Below, one piece after another: positions 43,748 to 50,990 of a stretch of DNA of 54,953 nucleotides; positions within the stretch are counted from its first letter, which is position 1, and every line of letters begins with the position of its first letter. Origin of the DNA: Acidobacteriota bacterium (GTDB taxonomy: Bacteria; Acidobacteriota; Terriglobia; Terriglobales; Acidobacteriaceae); assembly GCA_003225495.1 (NCBI GenBank), contig QIAJ01000059.1:1-54953 (forward strand), written 5' to 3'. Below the pieces are notes generated by a model. It was not told the DNA's origin and searched no databases. It saw nothing but the letters and a program-made list of their open reading frames with translations. The position numbers and the translations under genes were made by a program.

Positions 43748-44935
43748 GTGACAAAGCAACACGATATCCTGTGCATGACTGAATTCGAAAATAGGGAACC
43801 GACGGTGGCGACTTCGCAGCCAAAGCAAGGATCTTCCATCTACGATCTCGATACTCCAGCCACATTGATTGACCTCGACCGTCTGGAAAGGAACATTCGC
43901 GAATGGCAGGCGAGCATGGGCCGCTGTGCAGTCAACTTTAGGCCACACATCAAGACACACAAGATCCCCGAGATTGCTCGGATGCAAGTGGCTGCGGGTG
44001 CGGTCGGAATCGTTTGCGCGAAGGTGAGCGAAGCGGAACCGTTCGCGACAGCGGGAATCGAAGATATCTGTGTTGCGTATCCAGTTGTCGGTGAGATGAA
44101 GTGGCGGCGCCTTGCCGAACTCGCAAAGAATACAAAACGTCTGACAGTGAATTGCGACTGCGAAGAAGCCGCCGTCGGACTGTCAGAATCGGCCGCCAGA
44201 GCGGGGGTCACGATCCACGTGCAGATCGATATTGACAGCGGACTGCACCGAGGAGGTATTCACTATGAAGACCAAGCCACGATTGCTCGATTGGCACGAA
44301 AAATCGAGTTGTTGCCGGGTCTGCAACTCGGTGGAGTCACGACATTTCGCTCAAGCGGGTTTCCTGGAGCTCAGCCTGCCAAAGATGCGGGGCATGCGGA
44401 AGGGAAGTTGCTGGTGGAAATTGCAGACCAACTTCGGGCCGCCGGTATCGAGGTGCGGGACGTAACAGCAGGCAGCACTCCGACAGGAAAATGGGTTGCG
44501 GAAGTGCCGGGGGTCTCGGAAGTGCGCGCGGGCAACTACGTCTTCAACGACCTCATGCAATTGGATAGCGGCACTGCCGACGAAGACCACTTGGCCCTCT
44601 CGGTCCTTTCCACGGTGGTGAGCACCAATGTGCGGGGTTGCTTAACGATCGATGGCGGATCAAAGACTTTTAGCGGTGATGCCGGCGGTGTAGGCACGGG
44701 TCGAACCGCCCCAGTTGCCATTGCGCGCGCGGTAGATCGGAGAATCTCTGTGGACCGTTTAAACGAAGAACACGGCATGGCGCATTCCGACCAGGCAGTG
44801 AAGTTAGGTGAGAAGATCCGTTTCTATCCCTACCACGCTTGTACTTGCGCAAACCTGAGCGATGAGATCATCGGATTTCGCGGAGAGCGGGTGGAGGTTG
44901 TTTGGCCGGTCCGAGCTCGCGGGCTCAGAACTTGA
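43748..44935 (+). CDS. D-threonine aldolase/D-serine dehydratase-like PLP enzyme
   Basis: 395 residues, fold-type III (alanine racemase-like barrel plus beta domain). PLP lysine in NFRPHIKTHKIPEIA; further blocks IHVQIDIDSGLHRGG, RAGNYVFNDLMQ, and a metal-binding His-X-Cys near the C-terminus (YPYHACTCANL). Members cleave D-threonine or D-3-hydroxyaspartate, or dehydrate D-serine, releasing an enamine that RidA can hydrolyse. GTG start with AAGAAGGA ahead. A cytosolic RidA gene follows after 38 bases and an amino-acid permease converges beyond it. Confidence 0.87.
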   Translation: MTKQHDILCMTEFENREPTVATSQPKQGSSIYDLDTPATLIDLDRLERNIREWQASMGRCAVNFRPHIKTHKIPEIARMQVAAGAVGIVCAKVSEAEPFATAGIEDICVAYPVVGEMKWRRLAELAKNTKRLTVNCDCEEAAVGLSESAARAGVTIHVQIDIDSGLHRGGIHYEDQATIARLARKIELLPGLQLGGVTTFRSSGFPGAQPAKDAGHAEGKLLVEIADQLRAAGIEVRDVTAGSTPTGKWVAEVPGVSEVRAGNYVFNDLMQLDSGTADEDHLALSVLSTVVSTNVRGCLTIDGGSKTFSGDAGGVGTGRTAPVAIARAVDRRISVDRLNEEHGMAHSDQAVKLGEKIRFYPYHACTCANLSDEIIGFRGERVEVVWPVRARGLRT

Positions 44936-44973
44936 TCTGGACAATCGCTGATAACGAAAAGAGAGGATTTACG

Positions 44974-45444
44974 ATGGGAAAGTACGTGATTCAGACACAG
45001 CGGGGAGTGGCGCCGCAGGGCGCTTACTCGCAAGGCTACCGCGCCGGGGACTTCATCTTCGTGACCGGAACGGGGCCGATAGATGCGAAAACAGGTTTGC
45101 TGACGGGAGAGTCGATTGAAGAGCAGACCGAACAGGTCATCAGCAACATCGAGTCCGTTCTCAAGGCCGACAATGCCAGTTTGTCCGACGTGATCAAGGT
45201 GACCGTGCACCTGAGTGACACTGCGCTTTTCGCGCGTTACAACGCTGTATACGCTCGCCGTTTTTCCCAACCTTACCCTGTGCGTACTACGGTCGGAAGC
45301 GACTTACGCCAGTTGCCCGGCATGTTGATTGAAGCAGATTGCATTGCCTATGCTCCGCAGCGGAAGTCTTCCTCAAGGAAAGCGAAAGGGAAAGCGAGCA
45401 TGCCAGCCCAGAAAGACAGGAGCAAACGTCGTCGAGCGAGGTGA
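44974..45444 (+). CDS. Cytosolic RidA-family protein
   Basis: 156 residues from ATG 44974 (GAGAGGA upstream). No signal peptide, unlike the other Rid proteins here. One Rid domain: GVAPQGAYSQGYRAGDFIFVTG, QVISNIESVLKADNASLSDVIKVTVHL, PYPVRTTVGSDL (Arg kept), LIEADCIAYAP (acidic Asp in place of Glu). A basic tail of about 28 residues (KSSSRKAKGKAS ... KRRRAR) is unusual for the family. Probably partners the D-amino-acid enzyme just upstream. Confidence 0.88.
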   Translation: MGKYVIQTQRGVAPQGAYSQGYRAGDFIFVTGTGPIDAKTGLLTGESIEEQTEQVISNIESVLKADNASLSDVIKVTVHLSDTALFARYNAVYARRFSQPYPVRTTVGSDLRQLPGMLIEADCIAYAPQRKSSSRKAKGKASMPAQKDRSKRRRAR

Positions 45445-45454
45445 GACAGGTGTA

Positions 45455-46894
45455 TCAGTCGGTTCGGCTAGCTGGGTTCATACTCGCGCGGGACTTGCGG
45501 AAGTAGAAGTAGAGCGGCAGGCCGGCGGCGATAAGGCCGAGGCCGACGGAGGATTCCAACGGGCGAGTGTGGATCGTGTTCCAGACCAGCCAGCTGGCGA
45601 CCAGCACGAACACGATGGGCAAGAAAGGATATGCCAGCGTCTTGTAGGGTCGTTCTGCTTGTGGCATTTTACGGCGAAGCACGAAAACAGAAGTGGTCAC
45701 CAGCGCATAGAATATCCACGAAGCGAAAACCACGCAATCAGTGAGCTGATCGTACGTCCCAGAAATCGCCAGCAAGCTGGCCCAAACTCCCTGCAAAACA
45801 ATCGAGAAGACCGGAACATGCGTTCCGGCACTTACGCGGCCAAACGGAGCAAAAAACAGACGGTCCCGTGCCATTGCGTAAGGTACGCGTGCCGATGAAA
45901 GAATAGTTCCATTGAGAGCGCCCAAGGTGGAAATCACAAATACCAAGGAGACCAAGGTTGCACCGTAACGCGCCATAAAAGTCTGCGCGGCTCTGGCGGC
46001 AACGGGCAGTGCATCCCGGTAGGTTGTGGAGTTTGAAGTCAGGACATCAGAAAAGGGAAGTGCGTAGAAATAGGAGAAGTTGGCGACGCAATAAATTACA
46101 ACCACAAGAGCGAGACCTATGATCAGACCTCGCGGAACATTGCGCGTAGGATTTTGTACTTCTGCTGAAACCATCGGCATCTGATTCCAGCCTTCGTAGG
46201 CCCAGAGTGCCGCGAGCATCGCTGTCCCGAACGGAGCAAGCCCGGACCATGGCCGAACTCCATCAGGTCGTGCGAGATTGGCCAGTGTGCCTCCCTTGGA
46301 GAAAAGGAAGATGCCACCGACGATGACCGCAATGCCAGCGACTTTGAGGAATGTCATCAGCAATTGAACCCGGCCACCAAGAACCACTCGGCCGCAGTTC
46401 AACGCTGAAAGCAGAACGATGACGCCTAGAGCTAGCACCTGTTGTGTCCCGAATCGCCAGACCAGAGTCTGGCCAAATGCGTGATAGGTGTACTCCGCCC
46501 AGAGATGATTGATCGGCAACATCGCGGCCAGAAAGGTTGCAAAACCAACTGCCAGGCTCGCGATCGATCCGGCCGATCCCATCACGAATCGCATCCACCC
46601 ATAAAGGAACGCAGTTCCTTCGCCATACGCTTCGAGTAAATAGGCATATTCGCCTCCCGCACGTGGCAGCAGCCCGCCCAATTCAGCATAGGTGAGAGCG
46701 CCCGCCATCGAGAGCAGTCCGGCAAGCACCCAAGCCCACAGCACCAGGCTGGGCGATCCGACCGTCTGAGCCATCACGGTTGCCTTGAGAAAAACTCCCG
46801 TGCCAATGACTGTGCCGACGACCAGAGAAATCGTGTGAGAAAGCGTTAGGCCGCGATCAAGTTGTGCTGTGGGTGTGGTCTGGGAGTGGCTCAT
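45455..46894 (-). CDS. APC-superfamily amino-acid permease
   Basis: 479 residues, twelve predicted helices. First helix carries the APC substrate-binding GTVIGTGVFLKAT; next ALTYAELGGLLPRAGGEYAYLLEAYG; the sixth-helix region is FGTAMLAALWAYEGWNQMPMVSAEVQNPTRNVPRGL. Resembles the LAT/basic-amino-acid exchanger branch. Convergent with the RidA/D-amino-acid enzyme pair, 10 bases between ends. Confidence 0.88.
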   Translation of the reverse strand: MSHSQTTPTAQLDRGLTLSHTISLVVGTVIGTGVFLKATVMAQTVGSPSLVLWAWVLAGLLSMAGALTYAELGGLLPRAGGEYAYLLEAYGEGTAFLYGWMRFVMGSAGSIASLAVGFATFLAAMLPINHLWAEYTYHAFGQTLVWRFGTQQVLALGVIVLLSALNCGRVVLGGRVQLLMTFLKVAGIAVIVGGIFLFSKGGTLANLARPDGVRPWSGLAPFGTAMLAALWAYEGWNQMPMVSAEVQNPTRNVPRGLIIGLALVVVIYCVANFSYFYALPFSDVLTSNSTTYRDALPVAARAAQTFMARYGATLVSLVFVISTLGALNGTILSSARVPYAMARDRLFFAPFGRVSAGTHVPVFSIVLQGVWASLLAISGTYDQLTDCVVFASWIFYALVTTSVFVLRRKMPQAERPYKTLAYPFLPIVFVLVASWLVWNTIHTRPLESSVGLGLIAAGLPLYFYFRKSRASMNPASRTD

Positions 46895-47319
46895 GTAGAT
46901 AGCAGCAGCAGCCGATGCAAAGACAAGTAGGAATTAGTTCGAGGAAGTATAGGGCCCGGCGCTTCAAACCACAAACGATACTGCTCTGAATGAAAAACCG
47001 GCGCCTCATGACGGAGACAACTCCTGAGGGGCATAGACGAGCTTGTCAAAGACAAAAAATATGACGATTCCTTCCCCAAGGAGCCGCTCCAGGAGTAGTC
47101 AGATGGTTGCTTTTATCCCTCTGCGGGGTTATGCGGCGCGCAATCATGTTAAATTTGCTGCCAGCGATCAGTGCTCGGGCTCCTCAATAGTGTGTTCGCA
47201 ACCACACACCCGCGTGATGCTCGTCTCCGCGCTCCTAACGTTGGAACGCCGAAAGTCATCTTCTAAGACAATCACCGGCGAGCGTCGGGAACAAAAAAAG
47301 CGGGGATCGCCGAGGAGCC
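46895..47319. other. Intergenic stretch, nothing recognised
   Basis: About 425 bases upstream of the permease start. ORFs here are short and none has family-like sequence or a convincing ribosome site. Confidence 0.4.
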
Positions 47320-47517
47320 TTAGAAACGAAAGAGATAACTCAATTCACGAAGAACTGTCGGCCGGTTGGGAAGCCGGGAAACGCTGTGCGCCGCATCTCG
47401 TGTGGATTCGCGGGATCGAAAGTTAGGTTCTCTCGTTGATCGGTGTAGCCGACGTAGATCGCAGTTCCAGGATGCACTAGCATACTCAGTTTGTGCCTCT
47501 TGATGCCAACTCCGCAG
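47320..47517 (-). pseudogene. DUF5916-type outer-membrane protein, C-terminal remnant
   Basis: The minus strand encodes KLSMLVHPGTAIYVGYTDQ, then RENLTFDPANPHEV, then FPTGRQFFV, the characteristic end of DUF5916/CBM9-type acidobacterial barrels. Just before the end one A is missing (AATTGAG instead of AAATTGAG), which creates a stop; restoring it gives KLSYLFRF and a stop at 47322-47320. Nothing upstream of about 47520 continues the family. Confidence 0.6.
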
Positions 47518-47736
47518 ATTCTCCGCGTTCCTGAACTCGTCGATCCATCGCTGAAAGAATTCAGTTGCTCGGTGGCGTCAGGTTGGCTATGGCCCAGACA
47601 ACACAGATCGAGTGTTCCCCTCGCGGTCGCGAAGAAGTTCCGGTCCAGTGGTCATTGGCGAGTCTCGAAAGCTGGCGCGACGGGCGTTTGAATTGCCAGA
47701 AAGCACGTGACGCCACAAGTTCGGCCCTACAAGAGC

Positions 47737-47757
47737 GGGGACGCTCCGTCTGTCCCC
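47737..47757. repeat. Hairpin, possible dispersed repeat or terminator
   Basis: Inverted repeat GGGGAC/GTCCCC around CGCTCCGTC, set within CTACAAGAGCGGGG. It lies 7 bases past the end of the MerR-cupin gene. No T-run follows on the minus strand, so it may be a dispersed palindrome rather than a terminator. Confidence 0.4.
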
Positions 47758-47763
47758 CACTAT

Positions 47764-48624
47764 CTAGTTTCCATTCGAATCAACGTCGAGCGGTGGACCA
47801 GTCACAATCATGCCGTGGGCTTCGAACACCCGCTTCAATCCGTCTATCTGTTTGGCGGTGTAGCTTTTCTCGATCGCCTGCTCGCGCGTCGGTAGGTCTT
47901 TGAATTTGGCTAGCGCCTGAAAGAAGTTCTCGATTTTGCCGGCCGGTTGGTAAGTATTGATGATCTTGGCTGGGGTGCTGACGGTTGCCCACGCGTGCTC
48001 AATATTGCGTGGGATGAACATGGATTCACGAGTTCCGAGACGGAACCGCTTCTTGCCAATCTCCAACTCCACCTCGCCGTCAACGACGTAAATCCATTCA
48101 TCCTGGTCTTGGTTGATGTGGCGCGGCCATCCGGTGTTGTTCACCTCCAAAACACACATTGCGCCACCGGTGTCCTTTCCTGAGACCTTGCAATCAATCG
48201 TCGTGCCGTAGCGCTTGAAACCATCATTGAATCGGTCTTTTCCCGCGCCGATGCTAAAACCTATAAACAGTTCCTCACTTTTCATCTTCTTTCTTCCTTT
48301 CAAGTGGCTGAGGGTTTTATCGATGGTCTTAATCAGCGTGCGTGTCCGCGCGACGTTCTTTTCGAGAACCTGCCGGTGCGATTTGAGAGCGGCGTTTTTT
48401 TCGAATTGTCGCTGGCTCAGAATTTCCTTGATGCGCTTTAGCTCGAACCCCAGTTCTCGGTAAAAGAGGATTTGCTGGAGCATTAGGAGTTGCGGCTCTT
48501 CGTAGATTCTGTAGCCGTTCGCCCTGGTGTAGGCGGGCTTCAATAGCGCCATTTCATCGAAAAAATGAAGCGTGCGCACGGTGACGCCCGACATCAAGGC
48601 CAATTGTTTGACGGTGTAAGCCAT
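47764..48624 (-). CDS. MerR-family regulator fused to a cupin domain
   Basis: 286 residues from ATG 48624. The N-terminal MerR winged helix (YTVKQLALMSGVTVRTLHFFDEMALLKP, residues 2-70) is followed by a coiled-coil dimer helix (residues 75-115). A C-terminal cupin follows: GWPRHINQDQDEWIYVVDGEVEL, RLGTRESMFIPRNIEHAW. The cupin would be the ligand sensor in place of a TipAS or metal loop. A TipA-like promoter with a 19-base spacer lies immediately upstream. Divergent from arsR. Confidence 0.85.
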   Translation of the reverse strand: MAYTVKQLALMSGVTVRTLHFFDEMALLKPAYTRANGYRIYEEPQLLMLQQILFYRELGFELKRIKEILSQRQFEKNAALKSHRQVLEKNVARTRTLIKTIDKTLSHLKGRKKMKSEELFIGFSIGAGKDRFNDGFKRYGTTIDCKVSGKDTGGAMCVLEVNNTGWPRHINQDQDEWIYVVDGEVELEIGKKRFRLGTRESMFIPRNIEHAWATVSTPAKIINTYQPAGKIENFFQALAKFKDLPTREQAIEKSYTAKQIDGLKRVFEAHGMIVTGPPLDVDSNGN

Positions 48625-48647
48625 CACCTTACCTCGTGCCGCTTTCC

Positions 48648-48678
48648 ATTCTCGGGGATTACGTAACGTGAAAGTCAA
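48648..48678 (-). promoter_or_regulatory. MerR-type promoter/operator of the MerR-cupin gene
   Basis: On the minus strand: TTGACT (-35, 48678-48673), 19-base spacer TTCACGTTACGTAATCCCC holding the palindrome TTACGTAA, then GAGAAT (-10, 48653-48648). The long 19-base spacer with a central dyad is the hallmark of MerR-activated promoters; CACGTTACGT resembles the TipAL operator. Suggests autoregulation. Confidence 0.65.
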
Positions 48679-48726
48679 GCGAAAAGGTGCAGCCGCAGAG
48701 AAATTTCACCCTACCCTGTACATACC

Positions 48727-48756
48727 TTGACACGTATATGCTCTGTGGAGTATACA
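48727..48756 (+). promoter_or_regulatory. Promoter of arsR giving a leaderless transcript
   Basis: TTGACA (48727-48732), 18-base spacer, TATACA (48751-48756). The predicted start point falls on or next to GTG 48763, the start codon that best fits ArsR homologues; no ribosome site is present. Confidence 0.6.
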
Positions 48757-48762
48757 AAGAAC

Positions 48763-49158
48763 GTGGAATCCGTCTTCGAAATCATTGCGGAGCCAAACCG
48801 CCGCGCGATATTGAGCCTGCTGGTCTCGTCACAACAGTCGGTTGGAGAGATCGAGCGTCAGCTTCGTATCCCGCAGCCAACCGTGTCTAAGCATCTGCGA
48901 GTGCTGCGCGAGGCCGGTTTCGTCGAATCCACGGTAGACGCACAGCGCCGTCTCTACCGCCTGAGACCTAACCCACTCCAGGAGCTGGATGCCTGGCTGG
49001 GTCAGTTCCGTCGGTTCTGGTCCGCTCACCTGGATGCTCTCGAACGCCACCTCGACCGCATGGATCAGAAAACACCAACGAAAAGGAAGATTACTAAGGA
49101 GAAGACGACGCGGCCCAAACCGCGAAGTAATAGAAGTAAGAAAGGAGAAGCCAAATGA
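48763..49158 (+). CDS. ArsR-family transcriptional regulator
   Basis: 131 residues from GTG 48763. Winged helix: VFEIIAEPNRRAILSLLV, SVGEIERQLRIPQPTVSKHLRVLREAGFVES, then AQRRLYRLRPNPLQELDAWL, the SRPBCC-associated ArsR subgroup without metal-binding Cys. A long Lys/Arg/Thr tail (QKTPTKRKITKEKTTRPKPRS) may bind DNA. The open frame reaches TTG 48727, but that codon is the -35 box. Stop overlaps the next gene (ATGA). Confidence 0.88.
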   Translation: MESVFEIIAEPNRRAILSLLVSSQQSVGEIERQLRIPQPTVSKHLRVLREAGFVESTVDAQRRLYRLRPNPLQELDAWLGQFRRFWSAHLDALERHLDRMDQKTPTKRKITKEKTTRPKPRSNRSKKGEAK

Positions 49159-49553
49159 AAATCAAATTGACCAGCTTGTACGTCGACGACCAAACCAAGG
49201 CCCTGCGCTTCTATACCGAAGTCCTGGGCTTCGCCAAGAAGACCGATTTCAGTCAGGGCCCATATCGCTGGCTGACCGTGGTCTCGCCCGAGGATCCGGA
49301 CGGTACCGAGCTCCAGCTGGCGCTGAACAACAACTCCGCAGCCAAAGCGTATCAGCAGGCGATGTCGCAACAGAGCCAGCCCGCAGCCATGTTCTTCACC
49401 GACGACGTCAAGGCCGACTACGAGCGGATCAAGGCTCGCGGCGCCGAGTTCACCATGCCGCCCACCGACGTAACCGCCTCGATCATCACCATGCTGAACG
49501 ACACATGTGGCAACCTCATTCAGCTCACACAACTGAAACAGTATTCACGCTGA
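49155..49553 (+). CDS. VOC-family (glyoxalase-like) protein
   Basis: 132 residues, two beta-alpha-beta-beta-beta modules: KIKLTSLYVDDQTKALRFYTEVLGF, GPYRWLTVVSPEDPDGTELQLAL, AAMFFTDDVKADYERIKARG, ITMLNDTCGNLIQLTQ. Metal ligand positions resemble the PhnB/glyoxalase-like subgroup. ATG overlaps the arsR stop by 4 bases, so translation is coupled. Substrate unknown. Confidence 0.88.
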   Translation: MKIKLTSLYVDDQTKALRFYTEVLGFAKKTDFSQGPYRWLTVVSPEDPDGTELQLALNNNSAAKAYQQAMSQQSQPAAMFFTDDVKADYERIKARGAEFTMPPTDVTASIITMLNDTCGNLIQLTQLKQYSR

Positions 49554-49576
49554 AAATAAGAATTAGGGAGAACAAG

Positions 49577-50149
49577 GTGATCGATCGCGAGCATTACGCA
49601 CCGGGTCCGGCTAGCGGCACGCAGGTACGCAAAGAAGGAGAGAAGTGGACGCTTATTCTCGTCCGCGAACTGCGCCACTCGCCGGAAAAAGTCTGGCAGG
49701 CGCTGACCGACCCGGCGCATCTGCGCGAGTGGGCTCCCTTTGACGCCGACGGGAACCTGGATACGGTCGGAACCACGGTGAAGCTCACCACGGTAGGAGC
49801 GCCCACGCTGCACGTTACCGAAACAACCGTGACACGAGCCGACGCCCCCAACGTGCTTGAGTACAAGTGGGGTGGCTTCGACATGCGATGGGAACTCGAA
49901 GCCTTTGATGGCGGCACGCGCCTGACGCTGTGGACCAACATCGGTCACCGCTTCATCGCTATGGGCGCCGCCGGATGGCACATTTGTTTCGATGTTCTGG
50001 ATCACCTTCTCAGCGGAACTCCCATCGGCCGCCTCGTCGGCCGCGACGCGATGAAATTCGGCGCCTGGCAGCGATTGCACGCCGAGTATGCCAAGCAGTT
50101 CGGTATTGAGACGCCCAACTGGCCCCCTAAGACGACTCAAAAGTCATGA
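49577..50149 (+). CDS. SRPBCC/AHSA1-domain protein
   Basis: 190 residues from GTG 49577 (GGGAG and AAGG ahead). START-like fold of the AHSA1 group: WTLILVRELRHSPEKVWQALTDPAHLREWAPF, VLEYKWGGFDMRWELEAFDGGTRLTLWTNI, GWHICFDVLDHLL. ArsR-VOC-SRPBCC operons are common; ligand unknown. 23 bases after the VOC gene. Confidence 0.88.
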   Translation: MIDREHYAPGPASGTQVRKEGEKWTLILVRELRHSPEKVWQALTDPAHLREWAPFDADGNLDTVGTTVKLTTVGAPTLHVTETTVTRADAPNVLEYKWGGFDMRWELEAFDGGTRLTLWTNIGHRFIAMGAAGWHICFDVLDHLLSGTPIGRLVGRDAMKFGAWQRLHAEYAKQFGIETPNWPPKTTQKS

Positions 50150-50155
50150 ATCGAG

Positions 50156-50395
50156 GTGAATCGCAAAACCATGCAACAGCCAATCATGAGCCAAGGCACC
50201 CAACGTTCGATTTTTCGCTGGATTCACATCGTCTTTGCCATTCCGATACTCGGTTACATTTATAGTCCGTTTGAAAAACTTCCGGACTACGCCCCGGCAA
50301 CCCGGTTTGTCTTCCTTCCTGTAATGGTCCTTACGGGATTGTGGATGTGGAAAGGCCATGTCCTTCGACGACTTATTTCGAAGAGATCGGCCTGA
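50156..50395 (+). CDS. Small inner-membrane protein (79 aa)
   Basis: Two hydrophobic helices (WIHIVFAIPILGYIYSP and FVFLPVMVLTGLWMWKG) and a basic end (HVLRRLISKRSA). Start is GTG 50156, or ATG 50171. It follows the SRPBCC gene by 6 bases and is likely the last gene of the arsR operon. I recall similar short proteins beside SRPBCC genes but no named family. Confidence 0.65.
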   Translation: MNRKTMQQPIMSQGTQRSIFRWIHIVFAIPILGYIYSPFEKLPDYAPATRFVFLPVMVLTGLWMWKGHVLRRLISKRSA

Positions 50396-50448
50396 CAAAA
50401 AGCCATCATGATCGGGATGGTCCCAACCGAGATGGCCCCGACCGGGAG

Positions 50449-50505
50449 GGCACGGTTTCAGCCGTGCCACAAAGCCCTTGAGAGACTCGGGCTTCAGCCC
50501 CCGAG
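50449..50505. repeat. Paired hairpin repeat
   Basis: Two adjacent inverted repeats: GGCACGG-TTTCAG-CCGTGCC (50449-50468) and CTCGGG...CCCGAG (50486-50505), separated by 17 bases. The combination looks like a REP-type intergenic element. It follows the arsR operon and could also stop transcription. Confidence 0.55.
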
Positions 50506-50587
50506 GGCCCACAGCAACCGCCCCCGCCCCACTTCTCCGCGGAAAGTGTTTCTTAGCTGATGCGATGGCGGAGAAAACAAACTGGGT

Positions 50588-50621
50588 GCCCTATTTCTCG
50601 CGTTCGTGGCGAGAAGTGGGC
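50588..50621. repeat. Imperfect hairpin, likely dispersed repeat
   Basis: GCCCTATTTCTCGC pairs with GCGAGAAGTGGGC around loop GTTCGTG. It lies in the gene-free stretch 50396-50740, which otherwise holds only the paired hairpins. Confidence 0.45.
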
Positions 50622-50740
50622 AGTAGTGCGTCACCTCACCCTCTGCTAAATGCCCGCCATGAAACGACGCACTTGTCGAGGCGGCGCCATTTCAGCCAGC
50701 AACACTCTGGGCCGCTTCGCAGCACAATAAGGATAATCCA

Positions 50741-50990
50741 ATGCCCTCCTCGAAGACGCTCTACGAGCTCCGGATCTATCACGCGGCCCCGGGAAAATTA
50801 GCGGAATTGCTGGCGCGCCTCCGCGACCACACCATCAAGTTGTTTGACGGCATGGAATGAAAACCGTCGCTTTCTGGACGCCCATCGACGAGCCCCAGAA
50901 GAGCAACAGTCTGGTGTATATCCTCGAGCAATCCCAGCCGAAGAGGCAGCCGCCAACAAGGTTTTGGGACAGGACAGCGCTCCGCAGGAT
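50741..50990 (+). pseudogene. NIPSNAP-family remnant with frameshifts
   Basis: ATG 50741 opens [21 protein letters not shown], a NIPSNAP/EthD-like start, but stops after GME at codon 40. The homologous continuation is in another frame from 50857 (TVAFWTPIDEPQKSNSLVYIL), and a further shift gives AEEAAANKV. The 3' end is lost in the converging DUF2306 gene. At least two frameshifts and a truncation. Confidence 0.65.
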
